Part shown: piece after piece, positions 1-9,322 of the stretch
Numbering within the stretch: the first letter of the stretch is position 1
Layout: the number at the start of each line of letters is the position of its first letter
Assembly (NCBI RefSeq): GCF_003385215.1
Contig: NZ_PQHW01000071.1
Coordinates: forward strand, 1 to 38,373
Source of the DNA: Amycolatopsis thermalba
Lineage (GTDB): Bacteria; Actinomycetota; Actinomycetes; Mycobacteriales; Pseudonocardiaceae
Reading direction: 5' to 3'
DNA: 38,373 nt
Position numbers and translations under genes: made by a program
Notes under the pieces: generated by a model
The model's input: the letters and a program-made list of their open reading frames with translations, nothing else
What the model was told of the DNA's origin: nothing
Database searches by the model: none

Positions 1-303
1 CCCCCGCAGGGCCAGCCCTGGCACCAGCCCCCCGGCTGGCCGCCCCAGCAACAGCCCTACGGCTACGCCCAGCAACCCCCGACGAAGGGCCGCGGCCTGA
101 AGTGGCTGTGGGCGAGCCTGGCCGGGCTCGTCGTGGTGGCGGCGGTCGTCGTGACGCTCGTTCTGGTGAATCGCGACGGCGGCTCCGCGCCCGCCCCGAC
201 CACCGCGCCCAACATCCCCGTCGGCCCCACCGGCGGCGCGACCGGCCAGTCCACCGCCAACAACCCGCCGCCCGCGACGATCTCCATCAAACCGAGCCCC
301 TGA
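1..303 (+). CDS. Pro/Gln-rich single-pass membrane protein (3' end only)
   Basis: Frame 1 is open from the window edge to TGA at 301-303, giving 100 residues of a truncated protein. The visible part starts with a Pro/Gln/Gly/Trp/Tyr-rich cytoplasmic-type segment (about residues 1-30). A basic patch (TKGRGLK) follows, then one hydrophobic helix of about 20 residues (roughly 40-60), then a short Pro/Thr/Ala/Gly-rich tail. This layout (disordered N-terminus, single helix, short extracytoplasmic tail) is common among uncharacterised actinobacterial membrane proteins. The N-terminus lies outside the window and no enzymatic domain is visible, so no function is assigned. The reading frame and stop are clear; the family is not. 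Confidence 0.7.
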   Translation, partial: PPQGQPWHQPPGWPPQQQPYGYAQQPPTKGRGLKWLWASLAGLVVVAAVVVTLVLVNRDGGSAPAPTTAPNIPVGPTGGATGQSTANNPPPATISIKPSP

Positions 304-312
304 CGTGCGATT

Positions 313-339
313 CTTGCACTCGCCCCCGGAGAGTGCTAA
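313..339 (+). promoter_or_regulatory. CIRCE operator 1 (HrcA site)
   Basis: CTTGCACTC, nine bases, then GAGTGCTAA. The right arm matches the CIRCE consensus completely and the left arm matches 7 of 9. CIRCE is the binding site of the heat-shock repressor HrcA, and the site lies about 175 bp upstream of the groEL start. A possible -35 (TTGCAC, 315-320) and a weak extended -10 (TGCTAAACA, 334-342) overlap it; that promoter call is tentative. Confidence 0.85.
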
Positions 340-346
340 ACAGACG

Positions 347-373
347 TTGGCACTCGGCAGCGTCGAGTGCCAA
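347..373 (+). promoter_or_regulatory. CIRCE operator 2 (HrcA site)
   Basis: TTGGCACTC, nine bases, GAGTGCCAA: a perfect inverted repeat with 9-bp arms. It differs from the classical TTAGCACTC only at the third base of each arm. Its centre is 34 bp downstream of the centre of the first CIRCE, so two HrcA dimers could sit in tandem between the promoter and groEL. Confidence 0.85.
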
Positions 374-450
374 CCATGGTCGGGACGGTGAGGCCGGCTC
401 GGAACACCGAGCAGGTCGTCCGTCGCGGGCACCGAGCCTGGCCGAGCTAA

Positions 451-2145
<1,695 letters not shown>

Positions 2146-2160
2146 TCCACTAGTCCGGCG

Positions 2161-2195
2161 AAAGCCCGGGTGCGCACCGCGCATCCGGGCTTTTT
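2161..2195 (+). terminator. intrinsic terminator after groEL
   Basis: AAAGCCCGG at 2161-2169 pairs with CCGGGCTTT at 2185-2193, followed by T residues to 2195. It lies 15 bases past the groEL stop. It also precedes the 3' end of the oppositely oriented PspC gene, so it may act in both directions (A-tract on the other strand). Confidence 0.85.
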
Positions 2196-2200
2196 GCCGT

Positions 2201-2401
2201 CTATTCCTGCGGCATGAGCATCCAGCAGATGGCGTAGAGCAGGATCGGCGCGCCGAACCCGAGCAGGGTCGCGGCGACGAGGACGATGCGGATGACCGCC
2301 GCGTCGACGCCGAGCAGCGCGGCCCAGCCACCGGCCACGCCGGCGATCATCTTGTCGGTGGAGCTGCGGCGGAGCTTCTTGGTGGTCACTGTGTTCGTCA
2401 T
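2201..2401 (-). CDS. PspC-domain small membrane protein
   Basis: This is a 66-residue protein starting MTNTVTTKKLRRSSTDKMIAGVAGG. The pattern 'K(L)RRS..DKMIAGVAGGWAALLGVDAAVIRIVLVAATLLGFGAPILLYAICWMLMPQE' is the PspC domain: an AGV-GG motif, an amphipathic turn and one long hydrophobic hairpin ending in a Trp-Leu-x-Met-Pro cap. PspC proteins in Gram-positive bacteria are membrane proteins linked to envelope stress. The ATG at 2401 was preferred to the upstream in-frame start because the extra 19 residues are not PspC-like. It is convergent with groEL and divergent from the molybdenum hydroxylase gene (about 100 bp shared promoter region). Confidence 0.85.
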   Translation of the reverse strand: MTNTVTTKKLRRSSTDKMIAGVAGGWAALLGVDAAVIRIVLVAATLLGFGAPILLYAICWMLMPQE

Positions 2402-2505
2402 GTGTCCATCGTCGGCCGCGGCGCACGGCCGCACATCGGGGACGAACCCGGAGCGCACCCGGAAAACCTGGGCCGGGGTGCCCGGGGGCGGATAAGGTCG
2501 ATCAC

Positions 2506-4860
2506 ATGGCGGGATCGTTGCTCGGTACCGAGGTCCGGCGGGTCGAAGACCCGGATCTGGTGCGTGGTCGTGGAACCTTCGTCGACAACCTGAAGTTCGA
2601 CGGCGTCTGTCATGTCGCGTTCGTCCGGTCGCCGTTCGCGCACGCGCTGATCAACGGCATCGACACCGCCGCGGCGGCCGCGGCCCCGGGGGTGATCGCG
2701 GTGCTCACCGCCGCGGACCTGGACCTGGCCGAGCTGCCGGTGTTCCTGGACCTGAACCCGCGGGCGAAGCGGTACGCGCTGGCGTCCGACCGGGTGCGCT
2801 TCGCCGGGGAACCGGTGGCCGCGGTGGTCGCGGAAAGCGCGACGGCCGTGGCGGACGCGCTCGAACTGGTCGACGTGGACTACGAGCCGCTGCCCGCCGC
2901 GGTGGATCCCGAGCGGGCGCTGGACGACGGCGCACCGCTGCAGTTCCCCGAGCTCGGCTCGAACATCGCGGCCGGCGAACGCGACGCCGCGGGCGAGGAG
3001 GTCCTCGACGGCGCGGACGTCGTGGTGCGGGCGCGCATCGAGAACCAGCGCCTGGCGGTGGCGCCGATGGAGGGCAACGCGATCGTCGCGCTGCCCGCCG
3101 ACGACGAATTCGACCTGACGGTCTACGTGTCGACGCAGATGCCGCACGGCTTCCGGGCCGCGGCCGCCAAGCTGTTCGGCTACGACGCCGACCGGATCCG
3201 CGTGGTGGCGCCGCACGTCGGTGGCGCGTTCGGCGGCAAGGTCGGGGTCACGGCCGAGCACGCGGTGGTGATCGAGGCCGCGCGGCGGTTCGGGCGTCCG
3301 GTGAAGTGGACGGAGAGCCGGTCGGAGAACCTGCAGGCCGCGCCGCAGGGCCGGGCGCAGGTGCAGTACGGCGAGCTGGGGCTGCGCCGCGACGGGACGA
3401 TCGTCGGCCTGCGGTGCCGGGTCGTCGGGGACGCGGGGGCGTACGCCGGGTTCGGCGGTGGGCTCGCGCTCGGTCCGACGCGGACGATGGCGCAGGGCGT
3501 GTACCGGATCCCGAAGATCAGCTACGCGGCGATCGCGGCGCTGACCAACACCGCGCCGGTGGGCGCGTTCCGCGGTGCCGGCCGTCCGGAGGCGACCGCG
3601 ATGCTGGAGCGGCTGATGGACCTGGCCGCGGCCGAGCTGGGCGTGGACCCGGCGGAGATCCGGCGGCGCAACTTCCTGCGCCCGGACGAGTTCCCGTACA
3701 CGACGTTCAGCGGCGCGAGCTACGACAGCGGCGACTACGACCTTCCGTTGCGCACGGCGCTGCAGGTCGCTGGTTACGACGAGCTGCGGGCCGAGCAGAA
3801 GCGGCGCATCGCGGCGGGCGAGTCGCGGCTGCTGGGGATCGGCGTGAGCGCGTACGTCGAGATCACCGGTGGCGGCAGCGGGGAGTTCGCGTCGGTGGAG
3901 ATCCGGGCGGACGGGACGGCGGGGATCAAGGTCGGCACGTCCGGGCACGGCCAGGGCCACGCGACGTCGTTCTCGATGCTGGTGGCCGACGCGCTGGGGA
4001 TTCCGCTGGAGTCGGTCGAGTTCGTGCAGTCGGACACGGCCGCGGTGCCCCGTGGCGGTGGGACGGGTGGTTCGCGGTCGCTGCAGGTCGGTGGCAGCGC
4101 GGTGCGGCAGGCGGCGGATCTGGTGCTGTCGCGGGCTCGGGAGCTGGCCGCGTCGCGGCTGGAGGCGGGCGTGGATGACATCGTGCTGACCGACGGCGGG
4201 CTCGGCGTGGCGGGCGTTCCCCAGGCGACGATCGGGTGGGCGGAGCTGGCCGAGGTGGCTTCGGCGGACGGGCGCCCGCTGCTGGAGACGACGGACTTCA
4301 AACCGGACGGGGCGACGTTCCCCTTCGGGGCACACGTGTCGGTGGTCGAGGTGGACGTCGAAACCGGCTTCGTGAAACCGTTGCGGCACATAGCGGTGGA
4401 CGACTGCGGGCGCGTGCTGAACCCGATGATCGTGCGTGGGCAGCAGCACGGCGGTGCGGTGCAGGGGATCGCGCAGGCGCTGTGGGAGCAGGTGTCCTAC
4501 GACGAGGACGGCAACCCGGTGACCGCCACGTTCGCCGACTACCACCTGCCGTCGGCGGCCGACGTGCCGGCGCTGGAGGTCAGCAACACGGAGACGCTGA
4601 CCGACCGGAACCCGTTGGGCGCCAAGGGAATCGGCGAGTCGGCCACGGTCGGTTCGACCCCCGCGGTGCAGAACGCGGTGATCGACGCGCTGGCCCACCT
4701 GGGCGTCCGGCACATCGACATGCCGTTGACGCCGCAGCGCGTGTGGCGCGCGGCGCGGGCCGGCGGTGCGGATCCGTGGCGTGAGCCACCTGCGGCATTC
4801 GACGCCTTGCCGGTACGAGCTTCATCGGCGTCGGCGGACGCCGATGAAGCGGTGGCCTAG
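2506..4860 (+). CDS. xanthine dehydrogenase / CoxL-family molybdopterin-binding subunit
   Basis: This 784-residue protein has the full length of the large (Mo-MCD) subunit of CO/xanthine dehydrogenases. The N-terminal 'hammerhead' domain (about 15-125) starts GTEVRRVEDPDLVRGRGTFVDN. The cofactor domains contain a GGAFGGK motif near 240. The active-site loop AFRGAGR is at 354-360: form II-like, without the catalytic Cys of true CO dehydrogenase (CSFR). The conserved GIGES with the catalytic Glu is at 708-712. The likely role is hydroxylation of an aldehyde or N-heterocycle; the substrate is unknown. The [2Fe-2S] and FAD subunits normally encoded beside it are absent here, so partners must come from elsewhere or the enzyme works differently. 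ATG at 2506 follows GATAAGG. Its stop overlaps the stop of the next, convergent gene by 4 nt. Confidence 0.9.
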   Translation: MAGSLLGTEVRRVEDPDLVRGRGTFVDNLKFDGVCHVAFVRSPFAHALINGIDTAAAAAAPGVIAVLTAADLDLAELPVFLDLNPRAKRYALASDRVRFAGEPVAAVVAESATAVADALELVDVDYEPLPAAVDPERALDDGAPLQFPELGSNIAAGERDAAGEEVLDGADVVVRARIENQRLAVAPMEGNAIVALPADDEFDLTVYVSTQMPHGFRAAAAKLFGYDADRIRVVAPHVGGAFGGKVGVTAEHAVVIEAARRFGRPVKWTESRSENLQAAPQGRAQVQYGELGLRRDGTIVGLRCRVVGDAGAYAGFGGGLALGPTRTMAQGVYRIPKISYAAIAALTNTAPVGAFRGAGRPEATAMLERLMDLAAAELGVDPAEIRRRNFLRPDEFPYTTFSGASYDSGDYDLPLRTALQVAGYDELRAEQKRRIAAGESRLLGIGVSAYVEITGGGSGEFASVEIRADGTAGIKVGTSGHGQGHATSFSMLVADALGIPLESVEFVQSDTAAVPRGGGTGGSRSLQVGGSAVRQAADLVLSRARELAASRLEAGVDDIVLTDGGLGVAGVPQATIGWAELAEVASADGRPLLETTDFKPDGATFPFGAHVSVVEVDVETGFVKPLRHIAVDDCGRVLNPMIVRGQQHGGAVQGIAQALWEQVSYDEDGNPVTATFADYHLPSAADVPALEVSNTETLTDRNPLGAKGIGESATVGSTPAVQNAVIDALAHLGVRHIDMPLTPQRVWRAARAGGADPWREPPAAFDALPVRASSASADADEAVA

Positions 4861-5114
4861 TCCTGCGCCGGATCGTACGAAGGATCGTCCTGGTTCGGCT
4901 GACCCAGCAGCGGTTTCTCGATCTGCCACGCATTCCACGGTTTCGTGGTGGGCGCTTCCAGCTCGATGAAGCCTTCCAGGCCGCCGTTGTAGATGTTGTG
5001 GATGTCAACGGCGTCGGGGTGATAACAGCTCCGGAGTTCGACGTCGTATCGATCGATTCCCCGGCTGAGTTCTTCGACGATCTCCGCGTGCGTCAGTTCG
5101 CTCGATTCCGTCAT
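4857..5114 (-). CDS. short SnoaL/NTF2-like protein, probably truncated
   Basis: This is an 85-residue protein from ATG 5114; an in-frame start at 5168 would add 18 residues. The segment HAEIVEELSRGIDRYDVELRSCYHPDAVDIHNIYNGGLEGFIE matches the first two helices and first strand of SnoaL-like (NTF2-fold) proteins, with the typical 'RY/RYD...YHPDAxD' core. In this family the domain usually continues for another 60-100 residues of beta sheet. Here it is replaced by a Pro/Asp/Gln-rich tail. Its stop codon overlaps that of the converging molybdenum hydroxylase gene by 4 nt. The cone fold should be incomplete, so it is either a decaying remnant or a short variant. Function unknown. Confidence 0.6.
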   Translation of the reverse strand: MTESSELTHAEIVEELSRGIDRYDVELRSCYHPDAVDIHNIYNGGLEGFIELEAPTTKPWNAWQIEKPLLGQPNQDDPSYDPAQD

Positions 5115-5233
5115 CGTGCTCGTCCCCAGGTGAACTGGAATCAGAGCGTACCGCGGGCCGTGATCCATTGGATACCGCGGATTTCGTCAAGATCGGGAAT
5201 CCGGTGCCTTCTTGCCAAACTGGCCTCGCGGTA

Positions 5234-6190
5234 TCAGGCCTTCGCTTCGCCGCAGCCCTCGACTCGCCGGAGCCGGTCGAGCCAGGCCTGCGTGGTGGCC
5301 TCGTCGGCGGCGGTTTCGTGCGCGAGGTCGGGTTCGGGGGCTTGCCGCAGGACGGGCAGGTAACCGTCCACAGGGGTCAGTGAGTGGCTGGCTGTGTCCT
5401 TGGTGAGCAGGGACATCGTGCCCAGCCCGCACGCGAAGTCCAGCTCCGGCAGCGCCCCGGCGAGCGCGAGCCCCGCCGCGAGCCCGACGCTGGTCTCCAC
5501 CGCGGATGAGACGACGCACGGCAACCCGGCGGCCTCCGCGACCTCCAGCGCCCGCCGCACGCCGCCGAGGGGCGCCACCTTGATCACGGCGATGTCGGCG
5601 GCGTTCGCGACGGCCACCCGGAGCGGATCCTCGGCCCGCCGGATCGACTCGTCCGCCGCGATGCGCACATCGGTCTTGCGGCGCACGGCCGCCAGCTCGT
5701 CGATCGAGGGGCACGGCTGCTCGACGTATTCGAGCCCGCCCGCGGCGCGATCCAGCTCACGGATGGCTTTCGTCGCGGTGTCGACATCCCAGGCCGCGTT
5801 GGCGTCCACGCGGATCGCCCCCCGCGGCCCGAGCGCGTCCCGCACCGCCGCGACCCGTTCACAGTCCTCCACAATGGACGTCCGCGGATCGGCGACCTTC
5901 ACCTTCGCGGTCCGGCACCCCGACCTGGCGACCATGTCGTGAGCCGCATCGGCCCCCACGACGGGCACGGTGGTGTTCACCTCGACCCGAGCACGCACGG
6001 GCGCCGGCCACCCCCGCTGACTCGCCTCGACGGCAGCCGCGAGCCAAGGCGCACTCTCACGATCGTCGTAATCGGCGAACGGGCAGAACTCACCCCACCC
6101 CGCGGGGCCGCGCAGCAGAACCCCTTCACGCACGGTGACCCCGCGAAACCGATTCCGCAGGGGGATCGCGTAGACCAGGGGCTCATCCAC
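5234..6190 (-). CDS. menC: o-succinylbenzoate synthase
   Basis: This 318-residue enolase-superfamily enzyme dehydrates SHCHC to o-succinylbenzoate in menaquinone synthesis (cytosol). Visible active-site elements are KVK at 96-98 (general acid/base Lys), the metal ligands D129 (RVDAN), E157 (EQP) and D180-E181 (ADES), and K204 in IKVAPLGG. The GTG at 6190 is chosen because GAGGA sits just upstream and the homology starts there with DEPLVYAIPLRNRFRGV. The longer frame to 6325 is Arg-rich and not family-like. No other men genes are adjacent. A related activity in this family, N-acylamino acid racemase, cannot be fully excluded by motifs alone, but the short length and actinobacterial-type N-terminus favour MenC. 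Confidence 0.9.
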   Translation of the reverse strand: MDEPLVYAIPLRNRFRGVTVREGVLLRGPAGWGEFCPFADYDDRESAPWLAAAVEASQRGWPAPVRARVEVNTTVPVVGADAAHDMVARSGCRTAKVKVADPRTSIVEDCERVAAVRDALGPRGAIRVDANAAWDVDTATKAIRELDRAAGGLEYVEQPCPSIDELAAVRRKTDVRIAADESIRRAEDPLRVAVANAADIAVIKVAPLGGVRRALEVAEAAGLPCVVSSAVETSVGLAAGLALAGALPELDFACGLGTMSLLTKDTASHSLTPVDGYLPVLRQAPEPDLAHETAADEATTQAWLDRLRRVEGCGEAKA

Positions 6191-6555
6191 GCAGCCATCC
6201 TCGCACGACCGGCGACGCCGCCCATGTGGGCGCCACGCCCGGGTTCTTGCGTTGGTGACTTTCGTCTTGATGGCTGCGCGCTCGGTCTCGCAGGGCCGGC
6301 GACTCCACCCAGCCCGGGTGGCCACGCTTGGGTGCTCACCCCGGGTGGCCGTGTCATTGGGGCCACATGTGCGTGCTGCGCTACCCCATCCACTTCGGGC
6401 GGCTGCTCAAGGGTTCTCGCCTCGGTGACAGTCGTCTTGGTAGCTGCGCCCTCGGTGCGCCCACCGCTGCCGGTCGCGGTCCCATCTGCTGGCTTCCCCC
6501 CGGCGGCACTCCTCGGCCCGCTGTCGCGCGACCCCTCCCGGCCGCCCAGCACCTC
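6191..6555. other. gene-free stretch with an imperfect direct repeat
   Basis: No credible gene was found. It holds a 46-bp imperfect direct repeat (6241-6286 and 6411-6456, 38 of 46 identical by eye). Between the copies are several short runs rich in CCCGGGTGGCC/GGCCAC. The only unusual base composition is at its right end, where the AT-rich operator of the next gene begins. Confidence 0.6.
6241..6456. repeat. pair of 46-bp imperfect direct repeats
   Basis: Copies at 6241-6286 and 6411-6456 both run from GGGTTCT to GCTCGGT/CCTCGGT. Eight mismatches were counted. They lie 170 bp apart in non-coding DNA between menC and the alcohol dehydrogenase gene. They could be a dispersed intergenic element of this genome; no terminal inverted repeats or transposase are present. 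Confidence 0.6.
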
Positions 6556-6587
6556 ACCGCTAATGGACTAAATGGTTAATTAGCGGT
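6556..6587. promoter_or_regulatory. palindromic operator upstream of the alcohol dehydrogenase
   Basis: ACCGCTAAT (6556-6564) and ATTAGCGGT (6579-6587) are perfect 9-bp inverted arms 14 bp apart, in an AT-rich island in otherwise GC-rich DNA. A further TTAGC follows at 6587-6591. The site ends 34 bp before the start codon at 6622, the expected place for a repressor operator or regulated promoter. The cognate regulator is unknown; the nearby IclR protein is one candidate. Confidence 0.6.
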
Positions 6588-6621
6588 TAGCATGCGAGGT
6601 GCGGACATGTGGAGGTAGCGA

Positions 6622-7587
6622 ATGAAGGCCGTAGTGCTGGCCGAGCCCGAGGTGATGCGGCTCGTCGACCTGCCGGAACCCGAGATCGGGCCGCGCGAGG
6701 TGCTCGTGCGTATGCGGGGGCTCGGGCTGTGCGGGTCGGACCTCGGCGTTTACCGCGGTGCGCGGGAGGTGCCCGAGCGGCCCTGGCTGATGGGTCACGA
6801 AGGTGTCGGCGAGATCGTGGCCGTCGGGGCGGACGTCGCGGACCGCGCGGTCGGCCAGCAGGTCGCGATCGAGCCCAACTACTGCTGCGGCCGGTGCGCG
6901 GCGTGCACCAGCGGGTTCACCTCCGCCTGCACCGAGCGGGTCATCGTGGGCATGAACCACCCGGGTCTGCTGGCCGAGTACGTCGCGGTCCCGGCCGAGT
7001 TCGCCTGGCCGGCGGCGGAGACGGTCGGCCTGGAGGACCTCGTCTGCATCGAGGCGCTGACCGTCGCGCGGTCGGCGATCCGGCGTTCCGGCGTCGAGCC
7101 CGGTCAGCGGGTGCTCGTGGTCGGGGCGGGCTCGCAGGGCTTGCTGCTGTGCCTCGCGCTGCGGGCGCTCGGCACGACGGTCGCGGTCCAGGAACCGCAC
7201 GAGGGACGCGCCGAGCTGGCCCACTCGTTCGGCGCCGAAACCACCGTCGACGGCGAGTTCGACCTCGTCTTCGAGACGTCCGGCGTCCCGCAGGCCCTGC
7301 GCGCCGGACTGGAGCACCTCCGCCGCGGCGGCACTGCCCTGCTCGTGGGCATCAACTCGCGCCCGCTTGAGCTGACCACCGCTGACCTGGTCTACCGCCA
7401 GCACACCCTCAAGGGCTCGCTCATCTACGACCACCCGGTCGACTTCGAGACGACGGTGAACCTGCTCAACCGCGACGAGGTCCGGCCGGGCAAGGTGCTG
7501 CAGGCACGGTTCCCGCTGGAAGAGGCCGCGCAGGCGTTCGCATCGGTCCAGTCGGTGGCCGGCAAGTCCTGGATCAGCTTCGACTGA
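6622..7587 (+). CDS. zinc-dependent alcohol dehydrogenase (MDR family)
   Basis: This is a 321-residue medium-chain dehydrogenase. The GroES-like catalytic domain has C37, H59-E60 and probably E144 for the catalytic zinc. C89, C92, C95 and C103 form the structural zinc lobe (C-x2-C-x2-C-x7-C). The Rossmann fold contains GAGSQG (168-173), which binds NAD(P). The ATG at 6622 follows GGAGG (6611-6615). Members with this layout oxidise polyols, sugar acids or threonine; motifs do not fix the substrate. It stands alone between a strong palindromic operator and a repeat-rich gap, so a metabolite-responsive regulator probably controls it. It is convergent with the IclR gene. Confidence 0.88.
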   Translation: MKAVVLAEPEVMRLVDLPEPEIGPREVLVRMRGLGLCGSDLGVYRGAREVPERPWLMGHEGVGEIVAVGADVADRAVGQQVAIEPNYCCGRCAACTSGFTSACTERVIVGMNHPGLLAEYVAVPAEFAWPAAETVGLEDLVCIEALTVARSAIRRSGVEPGQRVLVVGAGSQGLLLCLALRALGTTVAVQEPHEGRAELAHSFGAETTVDGEFDLVFETSGVPQALRAGLEHLRRGGTALLVGINSRPLELTTADLVYRQHTLKGSLIYDHPVDFETTVNLLNRDEVRPGKVLQARFPLEEAAQAFASVQSVAGKSWISFD

Positions 7588-7835
7588 GTCCGGCCCGGGA
7601 CGGCCGTTCGGCTCCAGCCACCATCCGGCCCGGGACGGCCGGTCAGCTGCGACCGATGCCCGGCTCCGGCCCGTTCCAGCACGGCTGCCGGCCAGCTTCC
7701 GCCATCGGCGAGTTGCGGCGGCCGATCCGCTTCGGGCCGGCGTCCAGCTCCGGTCGGCCGGACAGCCTCGGCCGATGTCCGGCCACGGCCAGCGACTGGG
7801 CTTCAGCGGCTGCACAGCCTCCGCCCGGCGACCGC
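7588..7835. repeat. convergent intergenic region with degenerate CCGGCC-rich repeats
   Basis: An 18-bp identical word (starting TCCGGCCCGGGACGG) occurs at 7589-7606 and 7624-7641. Weaker CCGGCC/CGGCCGG variants follow about every 25-40 bp to 7790. No gene is supported. The words are partly self-complementary (GGCC...GGCC), so the transcript may fold and help end transcription from both sides. Confidence 0.45.
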
Positions 7836-8606
7836 TCACTCCTCGGGCAGGTTCGCCAGCTCCGCCTCGATCGACCACGCCGCGCGCAGCAACTCGGGCA
7901 CGTAGTCCCGCTCGACCAGCCCGTGCCCGAGCCGGTCCGGGTGCACCGACGCGTTCACCGCGGCGATCACCCGCCCACGCCGGTGCCGCACCGGAGCCGC
8001 GATCGCCCGCAGGTCGCCCTCGAGGTCGTGTTCCGCCATCGCCCACCCGCGCTCCCGGACCTGCTCGATCTCCTTCGGCAGTCCGGCGACGTCCTCGAGC
8101 GCGCCGGGCCGTCGCGTGAGCTCGTCCTCCGGCAACGCGGCGAGCAGGACCTGCCCGCTCGACGTGGTGTGCGCGGGCCGGCGAGCACCGACGGTGAGGG
8201 TCGGCGGAGCGTGCCGGTGCCCGGGCACCACGGCCAGGTACACCACGTCACCCCGATCGAGCACGGTCAACGACGCCGTCTCGTTCAGCTTGTGCGCCAG
8301 GTCGTGCAGGTGCGGGTGCGCGATCTCGGGCAGCGCGAGCCCGGACAGGTACGCGTAACCCAGGTCCAGGGTCCGCGGCGTGAGCCGGAACACCTGCCCG
8401 TCGTAGCGCACGTACCCCAGGTCCGCGAGCGTGAGCAGCAACCGTCGCGCGGTGGCCCGGTCCAGGCCCGTCAGTTTCGCCGCCGCGCCCGCCGACAGCG
8501 CCGGGCGGTCCGCGCCGAAGCACCGCAGGATCGCGAACGCCCGGCCGACGGCCTGCACGAAATGAGGGCCGTGGCCAGGGCTTTCGCCGGGCGTCGTGCT
8601 CGTCAT
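7836..8606 (-). CDS. IclR-family transcriptional regulator
   Basis: This is a 256-residue regulator. The N-terminal winged helix (about 15-80) carries FVQAVGRAFAILRCFGADRPALSAGAAAKLTGLDRATARRLLLTLADLGYV, the usual IclR reader. The C-terminal effector domain (about 95-250) contains HKLNETASLTVLDRGDVVYLA and SSGQVLLAALPEDEL, characteristic of the family. ATG 8606 follows GGAGGG on this strand; the longer frame up to 9266 is antisense to the next gene and is not used. PcaR/PobR-like members have this layout and often control aromatic-compound genes, but no such genes are adjacent. It is divergent from the DJ-1-like gene with about 115 bp between them. Confidence 0.9.
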   Translation of the reverse strand: MTSTTPGESPGHGPHFVQAVGRAFAILRCFGADRPALSAGAAAKLTGLDRATARRLLLTLADLGYVRYDGQVFRLTPRTLDLGYAYLSGLALPEIAHPHLHDLAHKLNETASLTVLDRGDVVYLAVVPGHRHAPPTLTVGARRPAHTTSSGQVLLAALPEDELTRRPGALEDVAGLPKEIEQVRERGWAMAEHDLEGDLRAIAAPVRHRRGRVIAAVNASVHPDRLGHGLVERDYVPELLRAAWSIEAELANLPEE

Positions 8607-8721
8607 CGAACCCTCCGGCTGCCACCCGATCGGCTCGTTTCCATCGTACGTCCGCATGTTTCGCGCCCGCCGGGACACGGGTAGTTCAGCGCTGAATCCC
8701 CTGAACGGAAGGAGTGCAATC

Positions 8722-9294
8722 GTGGCGAACACACTCTCCGGTAAGCGAGTGGCCTTCGTCGTCGCGCCCGAGGGCACCGAGCAGGTCGAACTGACCGAGC
8801 CGTGGAAGGCGGTCCAGGACGCGGGCGGCCAGCCGGAGCTGGTGTCCACTTCGCCGGGCCGCATCCAGGCGTTCAACCACCTCGACAAGGCCGACACGTT
8901 CCCGGTCGACAAGGTCGTCACCGACGTCTCCCCGGACGACTTCGACGCGCTCGTGCTGCCGGGCGGCGTGGCGAACCCGGACTTCCTCCGCACCGTCCCC
9001 GACGCCGTCCGCTTCGTCCGCGGGTTCTTCTCGCAGCAGAAGCCCGTCGCGGCGATCTGCCACGCGCCGTGGACCTTGATCGAGGCCGACGTGGTGCGCG
9101 GCCGCCGGATGACCTCCTGGCCGAGCCTGCAGACCGACCTGCGCAACGCCGGCGCCGAGTGGGTGGACGAGGAGGTCGTGACCGACTCCGGTTTCGTCAC
9201 CAGCCGCAAGCCGGACGACCTGCCCGCCTTCTGCCGCAAGCTCGTCGAGGAGTTCGCGGAGGGCAAGCACCGCGCCCAGGCGAAGAGCGCGTGA
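8722..9294 (+). CDS. DJ-1/PfpI family protein (type 1 glutamine amidotransferase-like)
   Basis: This 190-residue single-domain protein starts at GTG 8722 behind GGAAGGA (8707-8713). It shows the nucleophile elbow AICHAPW with Cys113 followed by His114, and a conserved Glu in the first loop (PEGTEQVEL, about residue 18). The intervening VLPGG (78-82) is the oxyanion strand. This is the PfpI/YhbO/YraA branch. Members are reported as intracellular stress proteins with deglycase, glyoxalase or peptidase claims, and the physiological reaction is disputed. Divergent from the IclR regulator and apparently monocistronic. Confidence 0.9.
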   Translation: MANTLSGKRVAFVVAPEGTEQVELTEPWKAVQDAGGQPELVSTSPGRIQAFNHLDKADTFPVDKVVTDVSPDDFDALVLPGGVANPDFLRTVPDAVRFVRGFFSQQKPVAAICHAPWTLIEADVVRGRRMTSWPSLQTDLRNAGAEWVDEEVVTDSGFVTSRKPDDLPAFCRKLVEEFAEGKHRAQAKSA

Positions 9295-9322
9295 CCCGTC
9301 TTCAGGACGCCCGGTCGACTTG

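Noticed and set aside
2398..4713. 771-aa open frame opposite the molybdenum hydroxylase
   Set aside because: His/Arg-rich antisense composition without domains; the forward frame has all family motifs.
2506..4860. Calling the Mo subunit a true carbon monoxide dehydrogenase (CoxL form I)
   Set aside because: The active-site loop is AFRGAGR, without the Cys of the CSFR motif that holds copper.
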